NCBI RefSeq assembly: GCF_002291145.1 | Contig: NZ_NTGE01000209.1 | Span: forward strand, 1 to 59,441 | Direction: 5' to 3' | Length of the DNA stretch: 59,441 nucleotides | Source: Streptomyces sp. SA15 | GTDB lineage: Bacteria; Actinomycetota; Actinomycetes; Streptomycetales; Streptomycetaceae | Part shown: one piece after another, positions 31,492 to 39,523 of the stretch | Numbering within the stretch: the first letter of the stretch is position 1 | How the letters are laid out: the number at the start of each line of letters is the position of its first letter | The notes under the pieces: generated by a model | The model's database searches: none | Seen by the model: the letters and a program-made list of their open reading frames with translations, nothing else | Told to the model about the DNA's origin: nothing | Made by a program: the position numbers and the translations under genes

Positions 31492-33192
31492 ATGGACGCT
31501 GACGCGATCGAAGAGGGCCGCCGACGCTGGCAGGCCAGGTACGACGCCGCGCGCAAGCGTGTGGCGGACTTCACGACGCTCTCCGGGGACCCCGTGGAGC
31601 CGGTGTACGGACCTCGCCCCCGGGACGCCTACCAGGGCTTCGAGCGGATCGGCTGGCCCGGGGAGTACCCCTTCACACGCGGGCTGTACTCGACCGGCTA
31701 CCGAGGGCGTACGTGGACCATCCGGCAGTTCGCCGGGTTCGGCAACGCCGAGCAGACCAACGAGCGCTACAAGATGATCCTGGCCAACGGCGGTGGCGGG
31801 CTGTCCGTGGCCTTCGACATGCCGACGCTGATGGGGCGGGACTCCGACGATCCGCGGTCGCTGGGCGAGGTCGGACACTGCGGTGTCGCCATCGACTCGG
31901 CCGCCGACATGGAGGTCCTGTTCAAGGACATCCCGCTGGGTGATGTGACGACGTCGATGACGATCAGCGGCCCGGCCGTACCCGTCTTCTGCATGTACGT
32001 GGTCGCGGCCGAGCGCCAGGGCGTGGATCCCTCCGTCCTGAACGGCACGCTCCAGACGGACATCTTCAAGGAGTACATCGCCCAGAAGGAGTGGCTCTTC
32101 CAGCCCGAGCCGCACCTCCGGCTCATCGGCGACCTGATGGAGTACTGCGCGGCCGGCATCCCCGACTACAAGCCGCTGTCCGTCTCCGGCTACCACATCC
32201 GCGAGGCCGGTTCGACGGCCGCGCAGGAGCTCGCGTACACGCTCGCGGACGGGTTCGGGTACGTGGAGCTGGGCCTGTCGCGCGGCCTGGACGTGGACGT
32301 CTTCGCCCCCGGCCTGTCCTTCTTCTTCGACGCGCACGTCGACTTCTTCGAGGAGATCGCCAAGTTCCGCGCGGCGCGCAGGATCTGGGCGCGGTGGATG
32401 CGGGACGTCTACGGCGCCCGCTCCGAGAAGGCGCAGTGGCTGCGCTTCCACACGCAGACCGCCGGCGTCTCGCTGACGGCCCAGCAGCCGTACAACAACG
32501 TGGTGCGTACGGCGGTGGAGGCGCTGGCGGCGGTCCTCGGCGGGACGAACTCACTCCACACCAACGCCCTGGACGAGACGCTGGCCCTGCCGAGCGAGCA
32601 GGCGGCCGAGATCGCGCTGCGCACGCAGCAGGTGCTCATGGAGGAGACCGGCGTCGCCAACGTGGCCGATCCGCTGGGTGGGTCCTGGTACGTCGAGCAG
32701 CTGACCGACCGGATCGAGACGGACGCGGAGAGGATCTTCGAGCAGATCAAGGAGCGGGGACTCCTGGCCCACCCGGATGGGCAGCACCCCATCGGGCCGA
32801 TGACCTCCGGGATCCTGCGCGGCATCGAGGACGGCTGGTTCACGGGCGAGATCGCCGAGTCCGCGTTCCGGTACCAGCAGGCACTGGAGAAGGGCGACAA
32901 GAAGGTGGTGGGCGTGAACGCCCACACCGGGTCCGTGACCGGGGACCTGGAGATACTGCGGGTCAGCCATGAGGTGGAGCGGGAGCAGGTTCGGGTGCTG
33001 GGGGCGCGTAGGGGCAGGCGGGACGATGCCCGTGTGCGGGCTGCTCTGGACGGCATGCTTGCGGCCGCCCGCAGCGGCTCCAACATGATCGAGCCGATGC
33101 TGAACGCGGTGCGCGCGGAGGCGACGCTGGGCGAGATCTGTGACGCGCTGCGGGACGAGTGGGGGGTGTACACCGAACCGGCCGGCTTCTGA
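31492..33192 (+). CDS. icmA: Isobutyryl-CoA mutase large subunit
   Basis: Adenosylcobalamin-dependent rearrangement of isobutyryl-CoA and n-butyryl-CoA, connecting valine catabolism with butyryl-CoA and polyketide precursors. 566 residues, the length of Streptomyces IcmA. The TIM-barrel substrate domain is complete and the B12-binding domain is absent, as expected because IcmB carries it on a separate gene. Substrate-specificity residues fit IcmA rather than methylmalonyl-CoA mutase: Phe80 in TIRQFAGFGN (Tyr in MCM) and Gln198 in EYIAQKEWLF (Arg in MCM). Starts at ATG 31492. icmB is not in this window; meaB and mce at 8-11 kb serve related chemistry. Confidence 0.95.
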   Translation: MDADAIEEGRRRWQARYDAARKRVADFTTLSGDPVEPVYGPRPRDAYQGFERIGWPGEYPFTRGLYSTGYRGRTWTIRQFAGFGNAEQTNERYKMILANGGGGLSVAFDMPTLMGRDSDDPRSLGEVGHCGVAIDSAADMEVLFKDIPLGDVTTSMTISGPAVPVFCMYVVAAERQGVDPSVLNGTLQTDIFKEYIAQKEWLFQPEPHLRLIGDLMEYCAAGIPDYKPLSVSGYHIREAGSTAAQELAYTLADGFGYVELGLSRGLDVDVFAPGLSFFFDAHVDFFEEIAKFRAARRIWARWMRDVYGARSEKAQWLRFHTQTAGVSLTAQQPYNNVVRTAVEALAAVLGGTNSLHTNALDETLALPSEQAAEIALRTQQVLMEETGVANVADPLGGSWYVEQLTDRIETDAERIFEQIKERGLLAHPDGQHPIGPMTSGILRGIEDGWFTGEIAESAFRYQQALEKGDKKVVGVNAHTGSVTGDLEILRVSHEVEREQVRVLGARRGRRDDARVRAALDGMLAAARSGSNMIEPMLNAVRAEATLGEICDALRDEWGVYTEPAGF

Positions 33193-33219
33193 AACGACTT
33201 CGGCTCCGGTGCCGTACGG

Positions 33220-33453
33220 TCAAGACGCCGAACCGCTGTCCGCATGACTTACTGCGGGCGTTGGCCACTGGGAGCGGCCTGCTTTCATCGCTCGTATGAG
33301 ATGGCCCAGGCGGGCGGGTGTGGTCGCGATGACCTTGTGCGGGGTGTCGCTCTCGCGGAGGCGGAGGGTGCCGTCGGGGGCGGCGGCGAGGTAGAGGCAG
33401 TTGTTGTTCTCGTCTCCGCTGAACGAGGACTTCTGCCAGGCGAGTTGGGGCAC
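33220..33453 (-). CDS. DUF397-domain protein
   Basis: 77 residues. It fits DUF397: QLAWQKSSFSGDENNNCLYL then APDGTLRLRESDTP and a C-terminal helix around LGHLIRAMKAG. Located 11 bp after an Scr1/WhiJ-type regulator on the same strand and opposite an ATPase-domain gene. In Streptomyces these triplets act in development or as toxin-antitoxin-like regulatory modules, where the DUF397 protein modulates the partner DNA-binding protein. Confidence 0.88.
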   Translation of the reverse strand: MPQLAWQKSSFSGDENNNCLYLAAAPDGTLRLRESDTPHKVIATTPARLGHLIRAMKAGRSQWPTPAVSHADSGSAS

Positions 33454-33464
33454 TGTGGGCCTTT

Positions 33465-34349
33465 CTACAGGTCGTACAGGAGGTGCTGGATCAGCATCAG
33501 AGAGCCAGTCACCGGCTGTGCTTCCGGTGCGGTCGAAGGGGCGATCGGCGGGAGCGCGGACCCTTTCAACCGCTCGAAGAGCGCACGATATTGGGACAGT
33601 TGTTCTGGTGAGTCACGGTAGAGCAGCTGTGCTGGGTGGTCCAGTACGACAGTGGCCAACTCCTCGACGGGAGGGACCAGATACAGGAAGGGGGCACTGG
33701 CACCCGAGTAGTACGTCCGCGCGCGGAACGGGAAGACCTGGATGGTCACGTTGGGCAGTCTCGCCAGCTCGATGAGATGCAGCAGTTGCTTGCGCATGAC
33801 ACCGGGGCCGCCGTAGTGCATGCGCAGGGCGGCCTCGTGAATCACCGCGTGCACGGTGGGGGCGTTCTCACCTGTGAGGATCCTCTGGCGATCCAGTCGG
33901 AAGGAGACGGCATCCTCGGTGGTGGCGTGCCGCGGTCGTGCATCCCCGAACAGCGCCCGGATGTATTCCTCCGTCTGAAACAGGCCGGGGACAAGCAGAG
34001 GCTCGTATGAGCAGAGGGCGGCTGAACCAGCCTCCAGCTCCGCGAGGTTGAGAGGGTGCTGGTGCACCCGTTCCTGGTACGCACTCCACCATCCCTTGCC
34101 GCTGGACTCGGACATCGTGACCAGCGCCTCAAGATAAGGGGTAGAAATATCACCGTAGCACTCGCAGAGTCTGCGGAGTCGCTCAGTGGCGATGGCAGTG
34201 CGACCGCCCTCGATATTGCTCATGAAAGGGGGTCTGAGGCCTGCCATGGCAGCGGCCTCATTCGTGGTGATCCCGTGAGCCTCTCGAATCCTGCGTAGCT
34301 CGGCCCCGAGGCGCCGCTGTCGTTCGCTGATCCTGGTCCGTAGTGCCAA
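33465..34349 (-). CDS. XRE-family regulator with Scr1-type (DUF5753) domain, WhiJ-like
   Basis: 294 residues. N-terminal helix-turn-helix at 12-70 (LRRIREAHGITTNEAAAMAG, then FMSNIEGGRTAIATERL) and a C-terminal DUF5753/Scr1 domain from about 100 (YEPLLVPGLFQTEEYIRALF, TVHAVIHEAALRMHYGG, NVTIQVFPFRARTYYSGASA). Same architecture as WhiJ. Coupled to the downstream DUF397 gene and divergent from an anti-sigma-type ATPase gene. Many paralogous sets occur per Streptomyces genome. Binding site probably in the 142-bp divergent region but no clear palindrome seen. Confidence 0.9.
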   Translation of the reverse strand: MALRTRISERQRRLGAELRRIREAHGITTNEAAAMAGLRPPFMSNIEGGRTAIATERLRRLCECYGDISTPYLEALVTMSESSGKGWWSAYQERVHQHPLNLAELEAGSAALCSYEPLLVPGLFQTEEYIRALFGDARPRHATTEDAVSFRLDRQRILTGENAPTVHAVIHEAALRMHYGGPGVMRKQLLHLIELARLPNVTIQVFPFRARTYYSGASAPFLYLVPPVEELATVVLDHPAQLLYRDSPEQLSQYRALFERLKGSALPPIAPSTAPEAQPVTGSLMLIQHLLYDL

Positions 34350-34491
34350 AGTCCGTCCCTCTCCGGAAAGCGGCCGTCACTCGTTCGGGGAGTCGAGTAG
34401 AAAAACTACCCTCTGATCTCTACGGTCAGTATCGCAGCCAACACAAGTTGTGCGCAGTCGAGTTGCGACTCTTCACCTTGGGGGAGGCCTC

Positions 34492-34896
34492 ATGAACAAC
34501 AACGAGGACGACTGGGAGTACAGCATCAACCTCCCGCACAACCCTCTCGCCGTCGGCGTCGCCCGCGGCGCCCTGCGGTTGATCCTCCGGGCGCACGGAC
34601 TCGGCGAACTCCTCGTCACCGCAGAGCTGTTGGCCAGCGAGCTGATCACCAACGCGCATGTGCACGCTCCCGGCCCCTCCTGCCTCCGCGTGAAGCGCAC
34701 GGAGAAGTGGCTACGGCTCTCGGTGTGGGACACCAGCGGTGAGCCGCCTCGGCCGCCCCGTCCGTGCGGCGCGGATCGTGAGGAGGGGCGCGGGATGGGG
34801 ATCGTAGAAGAGCTGGCGGACCGGTGGGGGCATTACTCCCTGGGGCTGCCCGGCCTCGGCGGGAAGCTGGTCTGGTGCGAGCTGGGTGGTGGGTGA
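34492..34896 (+). CDS. HATPase_c (anti-sigma/SpoIIAB-like) regulatory ATPase
   Basis: 134 residues from ATG 34492 with a strong SD (GGGGGAGG). GHKL-ATPase motifs: N-box LLASELITNAHVHA, G1-type LRLSVWDTSGEPP and G2-type GRGMGIVEELADRWG. No HisKA or receiver domain, so it is a stand-alone regulatory kinase of the type often paired with WhiJ-like/DUF397 proteins. Likely binds or phosphorylates a partner such as an anti-anti-sigma factor or the DUF397 protein (inference from context). Confidence 0.87.
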   Translation: MNNNEDDWEYSINLPHNPLAVGVARGALRLILRAHGLGELLVTAELLASELITNAHVHAPGPSCLRVKRTEKWLRLSVWDTSGEPPRPPRPCGADREEGRGMGIVEELADRWGHYSLGLPGLGGKLVWCELGGG

Positions 34897-34993
34897 GGTG
34901 TGGGAGATCGCCGGCTGCGACCAGCACGGGCGGGAATCGTCCTGCCGATCACTGGGTTGACGAGTAAGTATTCGAGATCTCCAAGGAGCTGGC

Positions 34994-35398
34994 ATGACCG
35001 ACGAACCCGCCGTCCGCGAACTCCGCTTAGTGGTCACGGCAGCCGACTACGATGCGGCGCTGCACTTCTACCGCGACGTCCTTGGTCTGACCGAGCGCGG
35101 CGCGTTCTCCTCTCCCGATGGGCGGGTCACCATCCTTGACGCCGGCCGGGCCACCTTGGAGCTGACTGATCCCAACCACGCTGTCTTCATCGACGAGGTT
35201 GAGGTCGGGCGGCGAGTGGCCGGCCACATTCGGGTTGCCTTCCAGGTCGACGACTCCGTCGCCACAACGTCGAAGCTGGCCGCCGCCGGAGCCCAGGTGG
35301 TCGCCGAGCCGACGCGCACCCCCTGGAACTCACTGAACTCGCGGCTTGAGGCACCGGGCGCTCTTCAGCTGACTCTCTTCACCGAGCTCGACGATTAG
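34994..35398 (+). CDS. VOC-family (glyoxalase/bleomycin-resistance-like) protein
   Basis: 134 residues with paired beta-alpha-beta-beta-beta modules: LRLVVTAADYDAALHFYRDV, then LDAGRATLELTDPNHAVFID and GHIRVAFQVDDSVATTSKLA. SD AAGGAGCT 5 bp before ATG. Codon 12 is TTA (35027-35029), the rare leucine codon read only by the bldA tRNA in Streptomyces, so its expression may be developmentally gated. First metal-ligand position is Arg/Leu rather than His, so it may not be a true metalloenzyme. Substrate unknown. Confidence 0.85.
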   Translation: MTDEPAVRELRLVVTAADYDAALHFYRDVLGLTERGAFSSPDGRVTILDAGRATLELTDPNHAVFIDEVEVGRRVAGHIRVAFQVDDSVATTSKLAAAGAQVVAEPTRTPWNSLNSRLEAPGALQLTLFTELDD

Positions 35399-35418
35399 GC
35401 GTTGTGTGACCGTGCTGG

Positions 35419-36174
35419 TCACAGCTGGCCGGGACCTCCGTCGGCGGCCGCCTGCAGTGCCACGGCGGTTGCCGAGTCCACCGGGAGGAACGCCTCCAGT
35501 TTCAGCTCGGTGAGGGTCACGTCGATCGCGGTGGCGAACGTCGTCACGGTCGTCATCAGGTGCAGCTCACCATGCGACGTCTCCAGGTGGAGCGGGACCG
35601 CGAAGCCGAGAGCTCCGGCGGACTCCTCCAACTCGGGGATGTATTGCGAGAGTTCGGCACGCAGCTCTTCCCGGTGGTCCAGGCGCGCCAGGATGTGACG
35701 CGCCCATTCGGCGAGGTTACGGATGCGGGGCGCCATGCCGTCGGGATGGAGGGCGAGGCGGTAGACGTTCGTCCCCGGGCCGACCAGTTCGGGGGCCGCC
35801 CCCTCGGTGATCAGGTCGAGTGCCTTGTTGGCGGCGATCAGATCCCCGTTCCGATCCACGACGAGCGCGGGATAAGGCAGGTGCCCTTGCAGGATGTGGT
35901 CCATCGCCACGCGTACCGGGGCCAGGACCGGATCATCGAGGGAGCTCTCCGGATACACGGGCGCGTATCCGGCGGCCAGCAGCAGCTCATTGCGCTCCCG
36001 CAACGGCAGTTCCAGCGACTCAGCCAGGCGTACGACCAAGTTCCGGCCGGGGGTGGACCTGCCGGACTCGATGAAGCTGAGGTGCCGCTGGGTGGTACCG
36101 GCCCGCATAGCCAGGTCGAGCTGGCTGAGACGGCGTCGGGTACGGCGTTCGCGGAGCGCGCTCGGGAAGTCCAC
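35419..36174 (-). CDS. XRE-family regulator with MmyB-like ligand-binding domain
   Basis: 251 residues if GTG 36174 (MDFPSALRERRTRRRLSQLD) is used; a GTG at 36234 would add 20 residues but would place the strong palindrome at 36211-36226 inside the coding region, so I prefer the shorter form. Helix-turn-helix at about 10-65 (TTQRHLSFIESGRSTPGRNL) followed by an MmyB/PAS-like domain (AMDHILQGHLPYPALVVDRN, LVGPGTNVYRLALHPDGMAP, MTTVTTFATAIDVTL). Members bind fatty acids or other small ligands. Divergent from the LLM-class gene, its probable target. Confidence 0.88.
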   Translation of the reverse strand: MDFPSALRERRTRRRLSQLDLAMRAGTTQRHLSFIESGRSTPGRNLVVRLAESLELPLRERNELLLAAGYAPVYPESSLDDPVLAPVRVAMDHILQGHLPYPALVVDRNGDLIAANKALDLITEGAAPELVGPGTNVYRLALHPDGMAPRIRNLAEWARHILARLDHREELRAELSQYIPELEESAGALGFAVPLHLETSHGELHLMTTVTTFATAIDVTLTELKLEAFLPVDSATAVALQAAADGGPGQL

Positions 36175-36210
36175 AGGCCTGTTGTAACGGCCGGGGCGGA
36201 GGTCCGGCCA

Positions 36211-36226
36211 TTCCCTGGAGGGAATT
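36211..36226. promoter_or_regulatory. Palindrome between XRE/MmyB regulator and LLM oxidoreductase
   Basis: ATTCCCTGGAGGGAAT: perfect 7-bp arms around GG, in the short divergent intergenic region, 35 bp upstream of the LLM-class start and 37 bp upstream of the preferred regulator start. Probable operator for autoregulation and control of the oxidoreductase. Confidence 0.7.
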
Positions 36227-36260
36227 GTGGGCACGATCGCCGGTCGGGAGCATCTGGGGC

Positions 36261-37217
36261 ATGGACATTGGCGTACTCCTCCCGACCGGAAAGGCCCAGT
36301 GGGGCGCGGGCGGCGACCCCCGGGACCTGGTCGCCTTCGGCGTCCGGGCCGAACGGTCGGGCTTCTCCTCGCTCTTCGTCAACGACTCCCTGATCAGCCC
36401 GCGTATCGAGGCGCTCACGATGCTGGCCGCGCTCGCCCCCGCGACCGAGCGCGTGACGCTGGGGACCGGCGCGCTGCTGGCGTTCCTACGCCGCCCGATC
36501 CAGGTCGCGCAGTCGCTGGCATCGATCGACCTGCTGTCCGGCGGCCGGCTGACCGTGGCGGTCGGCGCTGGTTTCCCCGGACGTTTCGGACGGCCCTTCT
36601 ACACGCTGTCCGAGGTGCCGTGGGAGCGCCGCTTCGCCCGGCTGGACGAGACCGTCGCGCTCTGGCGCGGCCTGTGGACCGGCGCTACCACCTTCCACGG
36701 CGAGATTTTCCGGTTCGACGACATCCCGCCCGCGACCCCGCCCTTCCGCGCGGGCGGCCCGCCGATCTGGCTCGGCGGCGCGACCCCGGCCGCGCTGGCC
36801 CGCGCCGGTCGGCTGTACGACGGCTGGCTCCCTTACCCGCCCGACCCGGCCGACTACGAGTCCGGCCTGCTGGACGTACGGAAGGCGGCGGCCGAGGCCG
36901 GGCGCCCGGCCGACGACATCACCCCGGCCCTGTTCGTGTCCGTACGGGTCGACGACGGTGTCGAGAACGGCCGCCGGGCGCTCGACGACTACGCACGTGC
37001 CTCCTACGGCATGCCGCTGGAAGAACTGGAGAAGATCCAGGCGGTCGTCACCGGCTCCACCGCACAGGTTCTCCAGGGCCTCGGTCAGTACGTTGCCGCC
37101 GGCGCGCGCCACCTCGTCATCCGCCTCGCCGCCCTCGGCCTCCGCTCACAGCACGACCAACTCGAGCGGATCGCCGCCCTGATCCCCGATCTCCGAACAT
37201 CGGCGTTTCACGGGTAG
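36261..37217 (+). CDS. LLM-class flavin/F420-dependent oxidoreductase
   Basis: 318 residues from ATG 36261 (MDIGVLLPTGKAQWGAGGDP). Luciferase-like TIM barrel: ERVTLGTGALLAFLRRPIQV, SLASIDLLSGGRLTVAVGAG, PPIWLGGATPAALARAGRLY and DGWLPYPPDP. Such enzymes use FMN or F420 to reduce or oxygenate small molecules. It is divergent from an MmyB-type regulator, with a palindrome between them, the usual substrate-inducible regulator-enzyme pair. Substrate unknown. Confidence 0.88.
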   Translation: MDIGVLLPTGKAQWGAGGDPRDLVAFGVRAERSGFSSLFVNDSLISPRIEALTMLAALAPATERVTLGTGALLAFLRRPIQVAQSLASIDLLSGGRLTVAVGAGFPGRFGRPFYTLSEVPWERRFARLDETVALWRGLWTGATTFHGEIFRFDDIPPATPPFRAGGPPIWLGGATPAALARAGRLYDGWLPYPPDPADYESGLLDVRKAAAEAGRPADDITPALFVSVRVDDGVENGRRALDDYARASYGMPLEELEKIQAVVTGSTAQVLQGLGQYVAAGARHLVIRLAALGLRSQHDQLERIAALIPDLRTSAFHG

Positions 37218-37308
37218 ATCATCCCGTGTCCAAGATCCACTTCCCGGGAGCGATGCCGCAGGCAGGCAGCCGGGCCCGAAGACCCCTGCTGCTCGGCCGT
37301 ACGACGCG

Positions 37309-37887
37309 TCAGACCACGGCGAGCCGGTCCACCAGCAGCTCGGCTCTCCGTTCGGCGTCCCCTGCGGGGAGCCGTCCCGCCCGGGTCAGGTTCGCCAGCC
37401 CGTGCAGGGCCGCCCAGAACACTTCGGTGAACAGTGCCGGGTGGACGCCTTCCCCGGCGACCTCACTGAGAGTCTCCAGCAGGGCGGCGAAGCCGTCCTT
37501 CAAAGGCTCCGGGGTCTCCTCGTCTGCGAACGCCAGGCCGCCGTCGAGCTGGAACATGGCGTCGTAGACCGCCGGATTGCGCTCGGCGAAGTCGAGGTAG
37601 GTGCGGGCGAGGGCGGTGACCCGGGCGCGCGGGCCGTCCGCGGCGGAGGTCGCGGCCCGCAGCGCCGCGGCCATCTCGGCGGCGCCCTCCAGGGCCACGG
37701 CGCCGATGATCTCGCGCTTGCCGCGGAAGTGGCTGTAGAGGACGGGCTGGCTGTATTCGATGCGCTCGGCGAGCTGGCGGGTGGTGACCGCGTCCCAGCC
37801 CTGCTGCTCGGCGAGTTCGCGGGCCGTCGCCACGATGAGGCGCTCGCGGACCGCCCGTTCGCGCTCCTTGCGTTCCTGTACCGACAT
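37309..37887 (-). CDS. TetR-family transcriptional regulator
   Basis: 192 residues; helix-turn-helix at about 15-62 (LIVATARELAEQQGWDAVTT, LAERIEYSQPVLYSHFRGKR) with a WHG-type C-terminal domain (VFWAALHGLANLTRAGRLPA). Divergent from a DUF1772 membrane protein, with 91 bp between starts that are full of CTAG-containing inverted repeats, evidently its operators. Ligand unknown. Confidence 0.9.
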   Translation of the reverse strand: MSVQERKERERAVRERLIVATARELAEQQGWDAVTTRQLAERIEYSQPVLYSHFRGKREIIGAVALEGAAEMAAALRAATSAADGPRARVTALARTYLDFAERNPAVYDAMFQLDGGLAFADEETPEPLKDGFAALLETLSEVAGEGVHPALFTEVFWAALHGLANLTRAGRLPAGDAERRAELLVDRLAVV

Positions 37888-37894
37888 GATTCGA

Positions 37895-37962
37895 TCCTAG
37901 CACCGCTAGACAAGCAAGCGGCAGTAGAGCTAGCGTTGCACCATAATCTAGCAACACTAGAT
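37895..37962. promoter_or_regulatory. CTAG-rich operator region of TetR/DUF1772 pair
   Basis: CTAGCACCGCTAG (37896-37908, 5-bp arms, 3-bp spacer), a GCTAGC at 37928-37933, and AATCTAGCAACACTAGATT (37944-37962, 7-bp arms, 5-bp spacer). Five CTAG tetramers occur within 64 bp although CTAG is very rare in Streptomyces DNA. The last element ends 2 bp before the SD of the DUF1772 gene, so TetR binding should block its expression. Confidence 0.72.
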
Positions 37963-37978
37963 TCCAGGAGGGGTCGTC

Positions 37979-38425
37979 ATGCTCGACGCACTTGAGATCG
38001 CCACCACCGTGCTCGTCGGCCTGATGGTGGGAGTGGAGTTCTCCGTCGCCTTCGTCATCAACCCGATCCTCAACGCCCTCCCCGACGACAGCAGCCAACG
38101 CGGCCGAAGTCACGGCGGCCGGATGCTCGGCGCCGTCATGCCGGTCTGGTACATCGGCTCGCTCGTCCTCGTCGCGGTCTGGGCCATCGCCGGATGGCAC
38201 CACGACGGCGCCGGACTCGTCGTGACCGCCGGCGCGCTGCTGATCCTCAGCGTGGTCATGTCGCTCCTGCTGCTCGTCCCGATCAACAACCGGGGCAAGA
38301 AATGGACCACCGAGAACCGGCCCGACGACTGGAAGGAGCAGATGAACCGCTGGGACCGCTTCCACTACGTCCGCGTCGCCGTCATCATCGCCGCCTTCAC
38401 CCTGCTCGTCGCCGCCCTCGCCTGA
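37979..38425 (+). CDS. DUF1772-family membrane protein
   Basis: 148 residues with four predicted TM helices (about 8-28, 52-75, 82-102, 126-146) and the DUF1772 signature: NPILNALPD near the first loop, then VPINNRGKKWTTENRPDDWK and MNRWDRFHYVRVAVI. ATG follows a strong SD (AGGAGGGG). Regulated by the divergent TetR through the CTAG palindromes. Function of the family is unknown; some members relate to the anthrone oxygenase fold, a weak link. Confidence 0.85.
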   Translation: MLDALEIATTVLVGLMVGVEFSVAFVINPILNALPDDSSQRGRSHGGRMLGAVMPVWYIGSLVLVAVWAIAGWHHDGAGLVVTAGALLILSVVMSLLLLVPINNRGKKWTTENRPDDWKEQMNRWDRFHYVRVAVIIAAFTLLVAALA

Positions 38426-38464
38426 GCCCGCGGGCCCACACCGCGCTGGCGACCCGATACGCGC

Positions 38465-38470
38465 CCTAGG
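38465..38470. repeat. Left target-site duplication of IS481-family element
   Basis: CCTAGG immediately outside the left IS end, matching CCTAGG at 39524-39529. NCTAGN is a known target pattern of IS481-family members. The TAG stop codon of the transposase lies inside this copy. Confidence 0.85.
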
Positions 38471-39422
38471 TGTATTGACCCGCAGGGTTGTTCACGCGGC
38501 TGATGGGTGGCTGACCGCCGAGTGCGGTGTGGCAGCGGTGGTGGTTGTAGGTGTGCAGGAAGTCTGCCAGGGCTTGGGTGCGTTCGGTGTTGCTGGTGTA
38601 GGGCCGTAGGTAGGCCCATTCGTCGAGCAGGGTGCGGTTGAAGCGTTCGACCTTGCCGTTGGTCTGCGGACGGTAGGCGCGGGTGAGCTTGGCGGTCGCG
38701 CCAAGGTCGGCCAGGGCCTGCTGCCAGGCGAAGCTTTTGCGGTAGGGCCAGGCGTTGTCGGTCAGGACCCGCTCGATGCGGTCGATGCCCGCGGTGTGGA
38801 AGAAGGCCGCTGCCCGGCGGAGGAAGCCGGCGCAGGTGGCGGCCTTCTCGTCGCCGTGGATCTCGCTGTAGGCCAGGCGGGAGTGGTCGTCGACGGCGGA
38901 GTGGATGTAGTCGAAGCCCATGCTGCTGCGCCGGGCACGGCCGGCCCGGCGTCCGAGGACCTTGTGGCCGCCGCCGTCGGGGATCCGGCCGAGTTTCTTG
39001 ACGTCCACGTGGACCAGCTCGCCGGGGCGGTGGCGTTCGTAGCGGCGGATGACCTGGCCGGTGGGCCGGTCCAGGTGGGCCAGGCGGTTCAGGCCGTGGC
39101 GGACCAGAACGCGGTGCACGGTCGAGGCGGGCAGGCCGAGAATCGGGCCGAGGCGGGCGGGCCCGAGCTTGCGGTCCTGGCGCAGGCGGCACACCCGGGC
39201 CTCCACCGCTGGCGCGGTGCGGTGGGGTGTCGTCCGGGGTCGGCTGGGCCGGTCGTGCAGCCCCTGATCGCCCTCCGATCGCCAGCGGCGGATCCACTTG
39301 TGGGCCGTGACGCGCGAGATCCCCATCTCGGCCGCAACATGCGCGACCGGGCGACCTGAGCGGACACGCTCGACCAGCAGCCGCCTGCCGTGAACGGTCA
39401 GCCGGGCATTACGGTGGGACAC
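38466..39422 (-). CDS. IS481-family transposase
   Basis: 318 residues. N-terminal helix-turn-helix (about 5-60: SGRPVAHVAAEMGISRVTAH, KWIRRWRSEG) and rve/DDE catalytic core with first Asp in LVHVDVKKLGRI, second Asp in RVLTDNAWPYRK and Glu in TNGKVERFNRTLLDEW. Full length with no frameshift, so it should be functional. The reading frame leaves the element at its left end: CAATACACC-TAG places the stop codon in the CCTAGG target duplication. Confidence 0.94.
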   Translation of the reverse strand: MSHRNARLTVHGRRLLVERVRSGRPVAHVAAEMGISRVTAHKWIRRWRSEGDQGLHDRPSRPRTTPHRTAPAVEARVCRLRQDRKLGPARLGPILGLPASTVHRVLVRHGLNRLAHLDRPTGQVIRRYERHRPGELVHVDVKKLGRIPDGGGHKVLGRRAGRARRSSMGFDYIHSAVDDHSRLAYSEIHGDEKAATCAGFLRRAAAFFHTAGIDRIERVLTDNAWPYRKSFAWQQALADLGATAKLTRAYRPQTNGKVERFNRTLLDEWAYLRPYTSNTERTQALADFLHTYNHHRCHTALGGQPPISRVNNPAGQYT

Positions 39423-39523
39423 GAAGACCTCCCGTGTGGTGCGTTCCTAGACAGCTCCACCACACCGGAGGTCTTCGCCATGATCAAGCCCGGCCAGTGT
39501 CAACAACGCTCGTGATCAATACA
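38471..39523 (-). mobile_element. Intact IS481-family insertion sequence (1053 bp)
   Basis: Bounded by terminal inverted repeats beginning TGTATTGA: left TGTATTGACCCGCAGGGTTG, right (reversed) TGTATTGATCACGAGCGTTG, with matches continuing to about 30 bp. It ends TGT...ACA and has flanking 6-bp CCTAGG duplications. Contains one transposase gene. It sits between the DUF1772 gene and the last codon of the Fic-type gene, so it inserted at that gene's CTAG stop and left both neighbours intact. Conserved ends and perfect duplications suggest a recent event. Confidence 0.92.

Noticed and set aside
38471..39523. IS element as the cause of pigment-cluster insertion
   Set aside because: It lies 10 kb away on the far side of conserved icmA and has its own clean target duplication, so it is independent.
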